The translations under genes were made by a program, and so were the position numbers. A stretch of DNA of 32,887 nucleotides from Nemertoderma westbladi (Eukaryota; Xenacoelomorpha; Nemertodermatida; Nemertodermatidae), in assembly GCA_032718475.1 (NCBI GenBank), contig JAUCBJ010003064.1, forward strand, positions 1 through 32,887, written 5' to 3'. The notes under the pieces were generated by a model that had not been told where the DNA came from, searched no databases, and saw only the letters and a program-made list of their open reading frames with translations. Within the stretch, counting starts at the first letter, position 1; each line of letters starts with the position of its first letter. This document shows, piece after piece, positions 20,362 to 30,483 of this stretch.

Positions 20362-20384
20362 CCGAGTCCTTTTCAGGCTCGTAA
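20362..20384 (-). other. GNRA-tetraloop hairpin motif, LTR copy d
   Basis: In element sense: CGAG CCT [GAAA] AGG A CTCG. The loop-closing U-G becomes U-A, which keeps the stem. Confidence 0.75.
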
Positions 20385-20724
20385 TAACTGCTGTTGGCCA
20401 GGAACCGCTAAGGGCAGTCCTTGTCCCTAGGCCTAGCGAGTTACCAAAACTACCTCTACAGGCAGTAGGAAGTTGGCTAGGCCTAATAGTATCAGGTAAA
20501 CCTGAGTACTGCTTGATTTTGCCTCCCACCCTTGGCCCTTAAATATCTGATATGAGTCCCGTGCCCTGTAAGTCGCCCCAATATTCGCCCGTAAATCGCC
20601 CCCAGTCCATTGAATATACCCAAATTCCATGTTCCCACACCCAGTACTGATATTGGAATATTCATTATAAATAAATCCGAAAAATATTCAACTCGCGTTA
20701 TGAAAAGTTGAAATACGGCGAACA

Positions 20725-20733
20725 CTCCCCCCC
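20725..20733 (-). promoter_or_regulatory. Polypurine tract of the Pao element
   Basis: GGGGGGGAG in element sense directly precedes the TGTT of the 3' LTR, the expected place for the plus-strand primer of reverse transcription. Confidence 0.8.
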
Positions 20734-20902
20734 AATGACCTTCATGAGGTCTATCGGTAGATCAAGTTTGCGTAGGTCATTTCCCATATAAAAAACCCAA
20801 ATTTTAAGATTGCATAGTCCTGATTAATTTTTCGTAGAGTTAGTTTACGTAGATATAAAAAATAAATGTTCGATATAAATGTCCATAGAATATCCTGGTC
20901 TT
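20734..20902 (-). other. Pao 3' untranslated region
   Basis: AT-rich sequence between the end of the third ORF and the polypurine tract. No motif is called. Confidence 0.5.
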
Positions 20903-23482
20903 CTATTTCTTACTCTGATACGCTTTTCTTCTCTTCGCCCGTCTACTCTCATAGATCGCCAGTGCAGGCAGGGGAGCATCATCGTCCATCGCGAGCATCA
21001 CTGCAGCTTGACTCCTGGCTGCCCTTCCTTTAGATGGTAGCGGGATCATGTCCGTCTGTCTTTCCAACTCGGTGATGTGTGCCTGTAGAAAACACTCTCC
21101 ATCGCCAAATGCTTCTTTGTAAGAGTATAGGCGTCAAAGGATCTCGAAGGGACCAAATAATCCAGCGCTCAATAGTAAGTCCACATAATGGAAAGGTAGC
21201 GTCGCTGTCGTATGGAGGCGTTCTGGGAACGAGAAGTATCCGCACGCCATCTCTTGCACGATATTTCGAGCATTTCTACGCACTTTGGTCTTTACGTGGT
21301 TATTGGCGTATGTTTCAAACATTACCATATTTCCAATAGCTGTTGCGTCCTTAGTAGGACACTTTATGTTACAACGGGGGCTTGCGGAATGTCCACGGAA
21401 ACCGCATTTTGTGCAGAGGTTGTAGAGGGTTGGACAAACCGATACATCGTGGCCCAATATAGCGCAATAGGGACAGTAAAGTATCCCAAGGATCTGGAGA
21501 CACGAATCGGTAACCCGATGTCTCCTGCTGAGTGGACACTGTTCTGAACCGCAGTTTCCGCACACCTCCAGTTGCATCTCCCGGCCGAAGAATATCGGGA
21601 TCGGTACGCTGGCGTAATACTCCAGCCGTCGGTCACTTTTGGGGATAATCGTAGTAGCCGGTAGCCCGCGGAATGCTGGGCTTTTGCGGAGTATGTTCTC
21701 GCTACGATAACCTTCCTTATAGCCCGCCGGTCGCTTTCCCGGCGCCCGTTTCTGGCAGTGGATCCACTCGGTTTGTTTGGCGTACCACCGGGTGAGTCTC
21801 ATAGGGTCTTGTGGGACGGAGGGTGCCATCGCCACTGCCGGTCGGCGAAGGGGTGCCGGGGTGTTCGCCGGAGGAATTCCGAGGAGGTCTACAGGGGTTG
21901 GAGCCACGCTGGGACCCTTCGCAACCTGTATAGCTGAGCGGGTCTGCTGGGTGCTGGTACTCGGGATCTCCGAAGACCAGTCTTCTCCTCCCGGGAATGG
22001 ATATGGAGACAACCTCTGACATGTATCGCCGAAGTCGCTAAGCGCAAAGGTGGCTACTAACTCCCTAGTGGGACTGCCAGAGCCAAGCGGGGTGATTACA
22101 CCCGCTTCCATCGCAGGTTCGGCCGCAGCGACCCGTTTGGCTGCTGGTCCGTAAGCAACTTCCGGATCGAGTTGTCGTTTTGGGGTGGATAGCAGGACAC
22201 CTTCCTGTAGCCATAATTCCTCCCCGTCCGATGATATCAATGGTTCCTCTGCACTGAGGAGATCAACAATCGTAGGGATGTCGAACGGTCCGTTATCATC
22301 CCAGGATGCGATGACGTTGTGCGTTTTCGTATCTCCCGGTGGGATATTCTCTACCGCTTTGAACGCGTGGTCGATAACCTCGTTCCACTCATAGTCGATG
22401 AAGGATCTAGGAACCGCATTAATGAGTTTATTGAGAGTCTTGCAGATGAACTTGGCAACCATATATGATTCCATTGTGATGTAGATAAAGTTCCGTCGAT
22501 CCGGATTCTCCCATTTTTGGTGGATCGTCCACTTTCTTTCTACATCCTTCCAACGGTTCTCTCGCTCATTCTTTATCTCTAATTCCGGGTGTGCACCATA
22601 TATCTTGTTATAGTCTAGAAATTTCTGTGGTTTAAAGTCTATACCGCCGTTTTTAGTACTGCGAGGTAGCCGATACCGGATTTCGTCGGTCTCACTTCCC
22701 GGAATCCATGCATGAATTCTGTGGATCGCAACCAGGCTAACAGGGTTTGGGTGTCAACGAAGTGACTAATGGCGTTCAGATCTTCCCGACGGTTTCTTCC
22801 GAAGGGAGCGTTAGTGTAGTCGTTTCGGACATCCGCCTTTATATCCAAACCAATTTTAATAACATCGAAATCGAATAGGATCTGTTGGATCTCCGGTGGT
22901 AATAGCCAGACCGCTCCAGCTGTCCGCCTGTTTGGGTGTCAGGAATATTTGACATATCAACACTAGACCATCTAGGGTTCCAAGGACAACGACTAATGAT
23001 CGACCGTATTCCTTCATCCCATACTTCTCCTGGTAGTCGTCGCAGTTCTGGATGACTGATATACGTTCCTCTCGCAGCGTCGCTGTACATTCCGCTAGGT
23101 TTCCCCAGTGGGCAAGGTATGTACTCTTGTCGTCGACGAAACTTTGGCCTCGCGGCGTGGGCGTTGCGTTTCCCTCGTTGTCATATATCAAAAATCGGGA
23201 TTTGTAGATGCTTCGCCGGAACGTATCCCAGAACGACAACTCCTCTCCTCCGGTTGCCTTTGCGTTCCGAGTCATTTTCAGGCTCGTACTAGCATCGGAC
23301 AACCAGAGCTCTCGTAGAATACGGGAATCCGGTTCTTCCCGCCCAGAGAATTTAACGATTCGCACGTTCTCTGTTATCAGGGCTTTCCATTTCGTGTCAA
23401 AGTTAGGAGATCCAGGCTGTGGATATTCCAGTAAATCGAGTATGTTACGTAATTCGCCGAGAATCTGGCGATTTGAGTCCAT
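20903..23482 (-). pseudogene. Third ORF of the Pao element (env position), zinc-finger protein, broken
   Basis: The frame starts at ATG 23482 (MDSNRQILGELRNILDLLEY), 38 bp after the apparent end of pol, and can be followed for about 860 codons. It leaves frame near 22,900, returns near 22,640, and meets a TGA at 21134-21136. After that stop the same frame stays open to a TAG at 20903, ending in a basic tail (ESRRAKRRKAYQSKK). The C-terminal third holds a Cys/His cluster: CGNCGSEQC, then CPYCAILGHDVSVC and CTKCGFRGHSASPRC, both CCHC-like. There is no signal peptide and no convincing membrane anchor, so it does not look like an envelope protein. A nucleic-acid-binding accessory protein is the likely role, by inference. 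I do not recognise the family. Confidence 0.65.
23267..23289 (-). other. GNRA-tetraloop hairpin motif, third-ORF copy
   Basis: In element sense: CGAG CCT [GAAA] ATG A CTCG, with one mismatch in the upper stem. It is read as ...T-S-L-K-M-T... in the ORF, a different frame from the gag and pol copies. Confidence 0.7.
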
Positions 23483-24874
23483 ATTTTAAATTATGTCCGT
23501 TGCAAATTTAAATAAGTTAATTATAAATCCAGAAAGTCTGATTCTATAACGCAATGGACAACTTCATTCCACTTCAAATCTTTACCATTTCCAATAATCC
23601 AATGTAGTTGGTCGCGATGACCAAAATCAGCTAACTGCGACGTTCCGGTAGGTGTTATACCACTTCCTCCTGGTCCGGAGGGTTATGAGGTACTCTTGGG
23701 CCCAGATTCTCCACCAGTGCGCTGCCAGCGCTTGGGCCTTTTTCCAGTTGGTGTGTCTCGCAATATCATTGGGATCTGGGAACATTGCCTCCGGAAGAAT
23801 GTTGGTCTTGGGTCTTCCAAGTAGATGGTTGGGTGTAAGAGGCTCCAGATCTGTAGGGTCATCGTGGATGGGTACGATTGGCCACTTATTTAGGGTGGCC
23901 ATGATCTCGCAGAATGTAGTGCGAAGGGTGTCGTGGGTTACCCGGGTATCCCCTAATGCGACGCGCATGGATCGTTTCACCAAGTCGATGAGTTTCTCCC
24001 ATACCCCGCTCGTATGGGGTGCTAAGGGCATTTGGAAGTGCCATTGTATATGGTGTTCCTTCCAGACTTGGGATGCGGACTCGTCGGTGAACCATCCCTC
24101 GATAGCCTCTCTGAGTTCCCTTTCTCCTCCCACGAAGTTCGTTCCATTATCGGAGTAGATATGCCGACATGATCCGTTGTTTGGCACGAACCGATGCAGA
24201 GCATTGATAAAGGAGTGCTGCGTGAGGTTTACTACAAGCTCTAGGTAAATCGCCCTTGACCTAAGGCATGTGAAGATGGCTCCCCAGCATTTGATGTAGG
24301 ATCGTCGCTCGATGACTGTAAATGGTCCGAAACAGTCTACTCCGGTTACATAGAACGGCGGTGAATCGGATTGTAGCCGTGTAGCCGGTAGGTCGGCCAT
24401 TCTTTGGGTGAGCGGTGGCGCTAGGTATCGTCTGCAAGGGAAACATCATTTTAAGACTTTCTGGATCAGTGGCTGGATGTGGGTGATCCAATATCTTTGC
24501 CGGATGTTAGCCATAATCCATTTCTGTCCCGCGTGATGGCGTTCACCATCCGGGTATTTAGTCAGATCAGTCCATCTTCCCCCATCATGGGTCTCAACCG
24601 GTAGACTGGGCTGTCCGGTTTCAAGGTCTTGCCCGCGCTGAGCTGTTCCCATTCATCGGGGAAACTTTCTTTCTGGACATATCTCACAATACATTTCTCC
24701 GCAATAATGAGTTCTTGAATACTTTGTCGAACTATCAGTTTGTTATCCTTCCACCGCAGGAAGTTGCGAAGAGTCATGACGTGGTGGATAAGACATCTCA
24801 TCGAGGAGGTTCACTCTATCAATAGTTGTAAGGACGCAGCTGGTTGCGCAGTGGTCGCAACATTATAGTGCCTG

Positions 24875-24896
24875 CCCGAGTCCTTTGCAGGCTCAG
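24875..24896 (-). other. GNRA-tetraloop hairpin motif, pol copy
   Basis: In element sense: TGAG CCT [GCAA] AGG A CTCG. The loop changes from GAAA to GCAA, still a GNRA tetraloop. The outer pair becomes U-G and the inner pair U-A. Confidence 0.72.
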
Positions 24897-25211
24897 TCAG
24901 GCAACTATAGATTTCCACGGTGGCGCTTCCATGGACTTTGCAAATCTCCTTGTCGTCTTCCGAATATTTCCCGCTATCTAGTTCGGGATCGAATCGGGTG
25001 CTCCAGGTTAGTTGTGGTTGCTTTAAGAACCCCGGGCCTGTGAGCCAAAGTTTACTCTTACCGAGCTGTCGTGGGGTGGCGCCTCTGCTCGATAAGTCCG
25101 CTGGATTTTCTTTTCCGTTTACGCGGTGCCACTGTTCTCGGTTGGTACATTGTTTTATTTCCGTGGCTCGGTTCGCTACGATCGTGGTATGTCGCCGTGA
25201 TGGTGAATGGA

Positions 25212-25215
25212 GATC
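25212..25215. repeat. Target-site duplication of the copia element (left)
   Basis: GATC directly flanks the left LTR and is repeated at 30480-30483. With the adjacent A on each side it could be counted as 5 bp (AGATC). Confidence 0.7.
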
Positions 25216-25356
25216 TGTCAATTTAGTTCTGTTTATTTACTATTTCTGATTACAGATAATAATAATTATAGCACTTTTTCATTGGTACCGATAACACAGT
25301 AATTACTAATTCAAATCTCCCGCTCACATCAAATGTACTATTAACCAACTATAACA
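25216..25356 (-). repeat. copia 3' LTR (141 bp)
   Basis: In element sense it begins TGTTATAGTTGG and ends AATTGACA. It matches 30339-30479 except for five substitutions. Confidence 0.93.
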
Positions 25357-25371
25357 AGCTCCCCCTATTTT
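25357..25371 (-). promoter_or_regulatory. copia polypurine tract
   Basis: In element sense AAAATAGGGGGAGCT sits immediately upstream of the 3' LTR. Confidence 0.7.
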
Positions 25372-25685
25372 CTAAATAATTAAAAAAAATAATAATAAGT
25401 TCCTTACATCCACAAATCAATCTAAAATTTAAACATTCCAAATTATTTAACTAGAATAATATTCCGAAATAATAACACAAGCTTTGACCCTTATCAAAAA
25501 AAATAATAATAATTGAACCACTTATTGAATCAAATAGAGAAATCTACTCTGACAATTATGTCCTATAAATTAATTGAGTTATCAACCACCACCTGAAAAA
25601 TATACATAATTACACTCAAAAATTGAAATATTATTCAAAAGTCCTTGATATTGTTATTGTCACCGCCTAAATGTCAACTTTCGGT

Positions 25686-28600
25686 TTAGAAAAAATTTAA
25701 TTGATTGTTATTGAACCTGGCCGACTTTCGGAGGGCGTATTTTAGATTACCAGTATTTGCACCTTGTTTAGTCAGACAATTTGCAAGTTTATGGCGTTCT
25801 GGAACCCACTTCACGTCGTTAATCTCACCTCTCTGGATCATCTCTCGTAATATAGCAATATCAATCCGTAATCTTTTGTCAGTTACAGACATCAATGAGT
25901 GTACAGCTTCACATAATGACGAATTGTCAGTTATTGCTGTAATTGGAATTTGTTTCATTGAAATGTTCAGCAATTCCATCAGAAATCTAGCATGAAGATA
26001 TGCACATTCAACAGCTTCTACCAATTCGACAGTTTCGGCGGCTAAAGAACTCTTAACAACACGTTTAATCCGCTTACTATGCCAAGAGATCAATGATGCT
26101 TTTCCGTTTTTTCCAAGAAGAAACACCAAATAACCTCCTTGCGATCCACCATCCGGTAAATTCCCAAGACTTGCGTCGCTAAAACACAAAATTTCCATAC
26201 CACTTAAATTTCCTACACTATGAAGGTGTATTGCCACATTTTCGGATTTCATCTTTTTTACCGTTTTAATGGCCTTCAGAAGATTACCAACATTTGATTC
26301 GCCCACAGAGCATGCTAATTGGCATGACTCGAAGCAAACATCAACCCGACACTGAGTGGTCGCCCAATTAAGTTGACCTAACAATGAACGATACAGTTTA
26401 TATTCATCATCACTCAACATTGCAATTTTGTTCAATGTCCGATTTCGAGGAGTGATTATATCCGGTATTTGTTGTACATATTTTTGTAGATCTATTGTAA
26501 TGCAAGATCTATCTTGATTCAAATTTAAACAGAGATATTTCATAGAAACACTAGACTCGTGACTGAAAAGAAACACTTCTCTCAATGACGATATAATGTC
26601 ATTATCAAAACTTTGATCTCCAGCCCATAAGAAATCGTCCACATGAATAACGATAATTCCGTGAAGAACACAATCTTTTTGATAATAGAAAACAGCAGGA
26701 TCAAACTGTGATGTACAAACTTTTAATTTTTCAAGCTCAGAGACAACTCGCAGATACCATTTACGCCCAGACTCATTTAGTCCATAAACACAATGATTTA
26801 AACGCCACAATTGATCTGATTTAGCTTCTTTTGGTGGCTTTAAAAAAACTTCACGATCCATTGGCATACCTTGTAAATATGCACTTTTAATATCAAGTAC
26901 ATTTAAATTCCAATGTAAAGATGATATAATTACTAAACAAATACGCAGAGATTCCTTGTAGCATGTGGGAGATTCTGTTTTCGGATTACCAATGTCCTCA
27001 AAACCTCTAGCAACTAGTCGACCCTTTAATGTAAACTTATCACCAATAAGTTTTTCTGTTAAAACCCACTTAGTAGATATCGAATATTGACCATTATCTG
27101 GAACTTCCACATAAGTGTTCATCTCTCGCCATTTTCTTAGTTCATCCTGTTTGGGTTTATCGAACCGTTCATTATCATCACATAAACGATGTTCTTCTGA
27201 GTAATATGTAGTCCCACTCACAAACTCAACCGAACTCTCCCCATGTATATCTTCAAACCGTTCTGTTGCAGGTGACACTGAATGTTCACTCTCTACTGCA
27301 CCATTATCAACATTCCAATCTTTTATTTCATCTCGGAAACTTTTGCTACACTGTGTACCATCATTGTTCTGTATATTCATGAAATGCCAATATTTACCTG
27401 ATGCTTTACCTGCTCTTCCGAGCACAGTTGCATTTTTCCACTCATTTGAACTATTGTCAAAATATTTAATTACGTCATTCCGTTTCGGCAAGATCGTCTG
27501 CATTTTCACTACTGGATTTTTATTTGAAGAATTACTAACATCTTCAATTGCATCTTCGATAACAAGCTGATGTTGAGACCTTCCTGTATCACTATCATCA
27601 CTTGATGAGTCATCATTATTTTGTTCCGACTGCGCTTCTACTGAGTCCGGTTTTCGAGAGACGTTTTTGCTAGTTTCCATTATTTGTTGTTTCTCTTCTG
27701 TTAATATCAATCGACACGGGTGAACTCTAATGTAATATCCACCATGCTTAACCAAAACAAGTTTATCATCTGTACCAAGCACCCTCGCAGGACCCTTCCA
27801 GGACGTGGAATTTATCCTTTTATAATAAACTTCATCACCAGCTGTGAAAGTATAGTCACTGTATGACCTAGTTCTCCTATTTAAAGCACGTCTCAATTTC
27901 TCACAGCTTTCTTGATGTATAAAACCTTCTCTCGCTAAATGCAACGCAGTCAGGTTGTTTCTCACTACATCACTAATTACAGTTTCATTATTAGCTGGCA
28001 ACCTGTTCTCAGTACTAGATGGAAAGCTAGGGTTTCTTCCAAACACTAGTATATTTGGTGTGAAACCATAAACATTGATGAGTGAGTTCTTTGCAGCAAT
28101 TGCCCATTGAATAGCAATGTTTAAGTCAAGAGAAGCTTGAAATAGTACTTTTTCAACACATGATGCCAATATACCATTGTGTCTTTCGACCAAACCATTT
28201 GACCAAGGGCTCTCCGCTGCTGTAGACTTTACTCGTATATTGAACTGTTCACAAAATTCTCTAAATTCTTCATTGTTGAATTCTCCACCATTATCAGAGA
28301 GAAACTTAGCAGGAGAACCGAAAATTCGAATCCAATATTCAAATAGTTTCTTGACGATCGTCTCTTTCCTTTTGTTGTCAATTGCTACAGCTTGAGCATA
28401 TCTGGTGACATGATCAATCATATGCAAAATATGAATTCCCGGTCTGATCTCTTTCAGGTCCATCGCAACTGTCTCGTTAAAAGTTGTTGCTAATGGAAAT
28501 CCAACAATGGGTTTTAAAGGAGGTTTCTTGAATCGTGTACATACCTCACATTTACCAGAAATGTCTTCGACAATTTTCCTAACTTTAATAGAATAATCTT

Positions 28601-30239
28601 CATCTTCCTGTGCAGCATCAACTATCAATTTATGCAACCTCTGGGATGGTGGGTGAGCAAATTGTTTATGTAATTTCATGATGCTTCGTCTCAATTCATT
28701 TTCATCAGATAACCTTGCTAATGGTGATGTAAATAATATTTGTTTAACATTTTCTATCATCACATTAGTGGGACGAATGAGAGGAAGACAATAATGTCCT
28801 GTAGACAATATAACAAGTTGAAATTTTTCGCCAATCAGTTCAAGCATATCATTGTTAAAATCTATCTTACCATTTCCTTTCTTCATAGCTGCTCGTGATA
28901 ACAATAATGGAATATCGCAATCAACAATATTAACAGATAAATATAAGCGTTTATTGCCAAGATGTATTGGTAATATTGCTTTCTTGCTGGACAAATGCCG
29001 ATTTCCATCACCAAAACGAAACCAAACATTACTCTTTTCCCAGTAAATATCTCTTTGATCACTACAACTCAGGGAATCAATGTAACAATCCAACCAAACC
29101 TTCCCAGCAACAGTAGTGACACAACCGGTGTCAAGAACAGCATAATTTAATGTTTCTGACAATAACTGATCTTCTGTGACAATATCACCATCCGTATAAA
29201 GAGTTATAATATTAACATCTTCCGTTTCTGTATATAGCTGTATATTATCAGCAGCTTGTTTATATTGACAATCAGATTCATAATGATATATCGACAAACA
29301 AACTCCGCACTGTGTTGGTCGTCCATATTGATCAGGTGGATTCAATCGCGATGTAGCGCCGGTTCCCCCCGGTTGACCTCGAGAGTAACGAGACCGGGTT
29401 TGATTCATCTGGTTGAAATTACCACCTCTCCCACCTTGTCTTCTAAAACTTCCTCCATAATTCCGAAATCCTTGGCGTCCAGTTCCGAAATTTCCTCGGT
29501 TACGATTAAATCGACCAGGTCGAAATCCTCCTCGACTGAAATAACCATAGTAACATTCATTATCCTCCGGATATCCATCATTGTACTCATCCTCGTAGTC
29601 CCAGCCATCCTGCTCCATTGTCGCTTCCAGTATGGGTTCGGCTTTAATCTTTATCTCGGTTTCTTTAGTACTAGACATTTGTAATATACTGGATGAAACA
29701 TCGGCAAAAATACGTAAAATTTGACCTTTCATATTTTCATAAGTTAAATCAACCACAGTAGCCAATGCTAGTGATGTTTTTGACTCGTCCAGATTAGCAC
29801 ATTTCAACAATTGGTAAGCAAGAACACCATCTGGTAAATGCATATCATAAGCAGAACATTTATGTACATTTCTCTCAAAGATAACGATAAACTCTGTAAT
29901 CCCGCATTCTTTTATTCTTTTATATGTACAAAAAACGTCATATGCATGAAAAGCGCGAATACCTTTATCTTTCAAATAAAGAGTATTGAGTTTTGCAATT
30001 ACTTTCTCGACACCGTCATTTTGCTTTAAATCCGCGCGATTTATCTCGAGCACCGCCTCTCTTGCTTTTCCTTGTAGGCTCAGAAACAACGTCGGACCTT
30101 GGCGAGATTGCGGCAAATCCGTCGCATCCTGCCAAATCTCAACCTCCCGTACCCAATTTTCATAAGATATATCTTCACGTAACGCCGGTGGGTTTTTTAC
30201 ATTTACCGCTTTATTACCGGTATTCCACGCACTTTCCAT
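25686..30239 (-). CDS. copia gag-pol polyprotein (1517 aa)
   Basis: This is one uninterrupted ORF from an ATG 100 bp inside the 5' LTR. Approximate residue positions are as follows. Residues 1-190 are a gag capsid-like region (YENWVREVEIWQDATD) and 240-300 are Arg/Gly-rich. A CCHC zinc knuckle CGVCLSIYHYESDC is at ~310 and the aspartic protease LDTGC at ~367. The integrase has its HHCC part at ~520-565 (KLHKQFAHPPSQRLHKL, KCEVC) and its catalytic residues in VAMDLKEI, LSDNGGEF and GLVERHNG at ~593-684. RT follows from ~1090, with LDIKSAYLQG and the catalytic HVDDFLWAG at ~1200. RNase H is at ~1350-1500 (CFSDASLG, AAETVELVEA, TDNSSL). All key acidic residues are present. H instead of Y before VDD is unusual. 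It is likely competent, or was until recently. Confidence 0.95.
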   Translation of the reverse strand: MESAWNTGNKAVNVKNPPALREDISYENWVREVEIWQDATDLPQSRQGPTLFLSLQGKAREAVLEINRADLKQNDGVEKVIAKLNTLYLKDKGIRAFHAYDVFCTYKRIKECGITEFIVIFERNVHKCSAYDMHLPDGVLAYQLLKCANLDESKTSLALATVVDLTYENMKGQILRIFADVSSSILQMSSTKETEIKIKAEPILEATMEQDGWDYEDEYNDGYPEDNECYYGYFSRGGFRPGRFNRNRGNFGTGRQGFRNYGGSFRRQGGRGGNFNQMNQTRSRYSRGQPGGTGATSRLNPPDQYGRPTQCGVCLSIYHYESDCQYKQAADNIQLYTETEDVNIITLYTDGDIVTEDQLLSETLNYAVLDTGCVTTVAGKVWLDCYIDSLSCSDQRDIYWEKSNVWFRFGDGNRHLSSKKAILPIHLGNKRLYLSVNIVDCDIPLLLSRAAMKKGNGKIDFNNDMLELIGEKFQLVILSTGHYCLPLIRPTNVMIENVKQILFTSPLARLSDENELRRSIMKLHKQFAHPPSQRLHKLIVDAAQEDEDYSIKVRKIVEDISGKCEVCTRFKKPPLKPIVGFPLATTFNETVAMDLKEIRPGIHILHMIDHVTRYAQAVAIDNKRKETIVKKLFEYWIRIFGSPAKFLSDNGGEFNNEEFREFCEQFNIRVKSTAAESPWSNGLVERHNGILASCVEKVLFQASLDLNIAIQWAIAAKNSLINVYGFTPNILVFGRNPSFPSSTENRLPANNETVISDVVRNNLTALHLAREGFIHQESCEKLRRALNRRTRSYSDYTFTAGDEVYYKRINSTSWKGPARVLGTDDKLVLVKHGGYYIRVHPCRLILTEEKQQIMETSKNVSRKPDSVEAQSEQNNDDSSSDDSDTGRSQHQLVIEDAIEDVSNSSNKNPVVKMQTILPKRNDVIKYFDNSSNEWKNATVLGRAGKASGKYWHFMNIQNNDGTQCSKSFRDEIKDWNVDNGAVESEHSVSPATERFEDIHGESSVEFVSGTTYYSEEHRLCDDNERFDKPKQDELRKWREMNTYVEVPDNGQYSISTKWVLTEKLIGDKFTLKGRLVARGFEDIGNPKTESPTCYKESLRICLVIISSLHWNLNVLDIKSAYLQGMPMDREVFLKPPKEAKSDQLWRLNHCVYGLNESGRKWYLRVVSELEKLKVCTSQFDPAVFYYQKDCVLHGIIVIHVDDFLWAGDQSFDNDIISSLREVFLFSHESSVSMKYLCLNLNQDRSCITIDLQKYVQQIPDIITPRNRTLNKIAMLSDDEYKLYRSLLGQLNWATTQCRVDVCFESCQLACSVGESNVGNLLKAIKTVKKMKSENVAIHLHSVGNLSGMEILCFSDASLGNLPDGGSQGGYLVFLLGKNGKASLISWHSKRIKRVVKSSLAAETVELVEAVECAYLHARFLMELLNISMKQIPITAITDNSSLCEAVHSLMSVTDKRLRIDIAILREMIQRGEINDVKWVPERHKLANCLTKQGANTGNLKYALRKSARFNNNQLNFF

Positions 30240-30326
30240 TATTATGTAGAACTAATATAGAACAAATAAAAATTATCAGGTAAATTATTATAGCCCAGAC
30301 ACTGGTTCTAAATACCCCTATATTAG

Positions 30327-30338
30327 GCTCTGCTACCA
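30327..30338 (-). promoter_or_regulatory. copia primer-binding site (initiator tRNA-Met)
   Basis: In element sense TGGTAGCAGAGC directly follows the 5' LTR. The first 11 bases are complementary to the 3' end of animal initiator tRNA-Met (...CTCTGCTACCA). Confidence 0.85.
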
Positions 30339-30479
30339 TGTTAATTTAGTTCTGTTTATTTACAATTTCTGATTACAGATAATAATAATTATAGCACTTT
30401 ATCATCGGTACCGATAACACAGTAATTACTAATTCAAATCTCCCGCTCATATCAAATGTACTATTAACCAACTATAACA
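30339..30479 (-). repeat. copia 5' LTR (141 bp)
   Basis: In element sense it begins TGTTATAGTTGG and ends AATTAACA. At 141 bp it is short for an LTR, which leaves little room for U3 control sequences. Confidence 0.93.
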
Positions 30480-30483
30480 GATC
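30480..30483. repeat. Target-site duplication of the copia element (right)
   Basis: GATC, matching 25212-25215. Confidence 0.7.

Larger units (their letters stand above)
19721..20400 (-). repeat. Subrepeats inside the Pao LTR
   Basis: Three copies share cgttgcgtgtccgtcccacc followed by a cggtcatcaggaaagcggta-type core. These copies are interleaved with four copies of a unit that contains cgagtccctttcaggctcg. Spacings of the latter are about 211, 106 and 102 bp. LTR-internal repeats of this sort often sit in U3 and can act as enhancer arrays, but that role is inference. Confidence 0.85.
19351..20724 (-). repeat. 3' LTR of the Pao element (1,374 bp)
   Basis: In element orientation it begins TGTTCGCCG right after a polypurine tract and ends CGGCAACA exactly where LINE copy 3 breaks off. 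It therefore has TG...CA ends with TGTT/AACA inverted tips. It contains ~96-bp subrepeats (19,733; 19,829; 20,040) and ~105-bp subrepeats carrying a hairpin motif. The partner LTR is outside the window, so identity cannot be compared. Confidence 0.85.
23521..25215 (-). pseudogene. Pao pol 3' part: RNase H end, H2C2 domain, integrase
   Basis: It starts next to the copia insertion with HSPSRRHTTIVANRATEI and VNGKENPADLSSRGATPRQL, the end of the Pao RNase H region. A TGA at 24811-24813, a frameshift near 24,570 and a TGA near 24,446 interrupt the H2C2 zinc-binding region (GQKWIMANIRQRYWI). The integrase core is intact over 257 codons (24400-23627). Its catalytic triad lies in VTGVDCFGPF, IYSDNGTNFVGG and HTSGVWEKLI, with a D-to-E spacing of about 50 residues. 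The C-terminal domain follows (LTPNHLLGRPKTNILPEAMF, WRIWAQEYLITLR). After RNVAV the frame shifts and a plausible tail ends at 23521. Confidence 0.85.
25216..30479 (-). mobile_element. Ty1/copia LTR retrotransposon, structurally complete
   Basis: The element is 5,264 bp, with 141-bp LTRs at both ends, an initiator-tRNA-Met primer site, one long gag-pol ORF, a polypurine tract and GATC flanks. The integrase-before-RT order defines it as copia. The LTRs differ at 5 of 141 positions, so the insertion is not brand new. It lies inside, and in the same orientation as, the Pao element. Confidence 0.95.

Noticed and set aside
22930-22990. Hydrophobic stretch SLVVVLGTLDGLVLICQIFL in the Pao third ORF as a fusion peptide or membrane anchor
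   Set aside because: It is single, contains an acidic residue, lies in the middle of the frame near a frameshift, and no signal peptide or glycosylated ectodomain pattern accompanies it.
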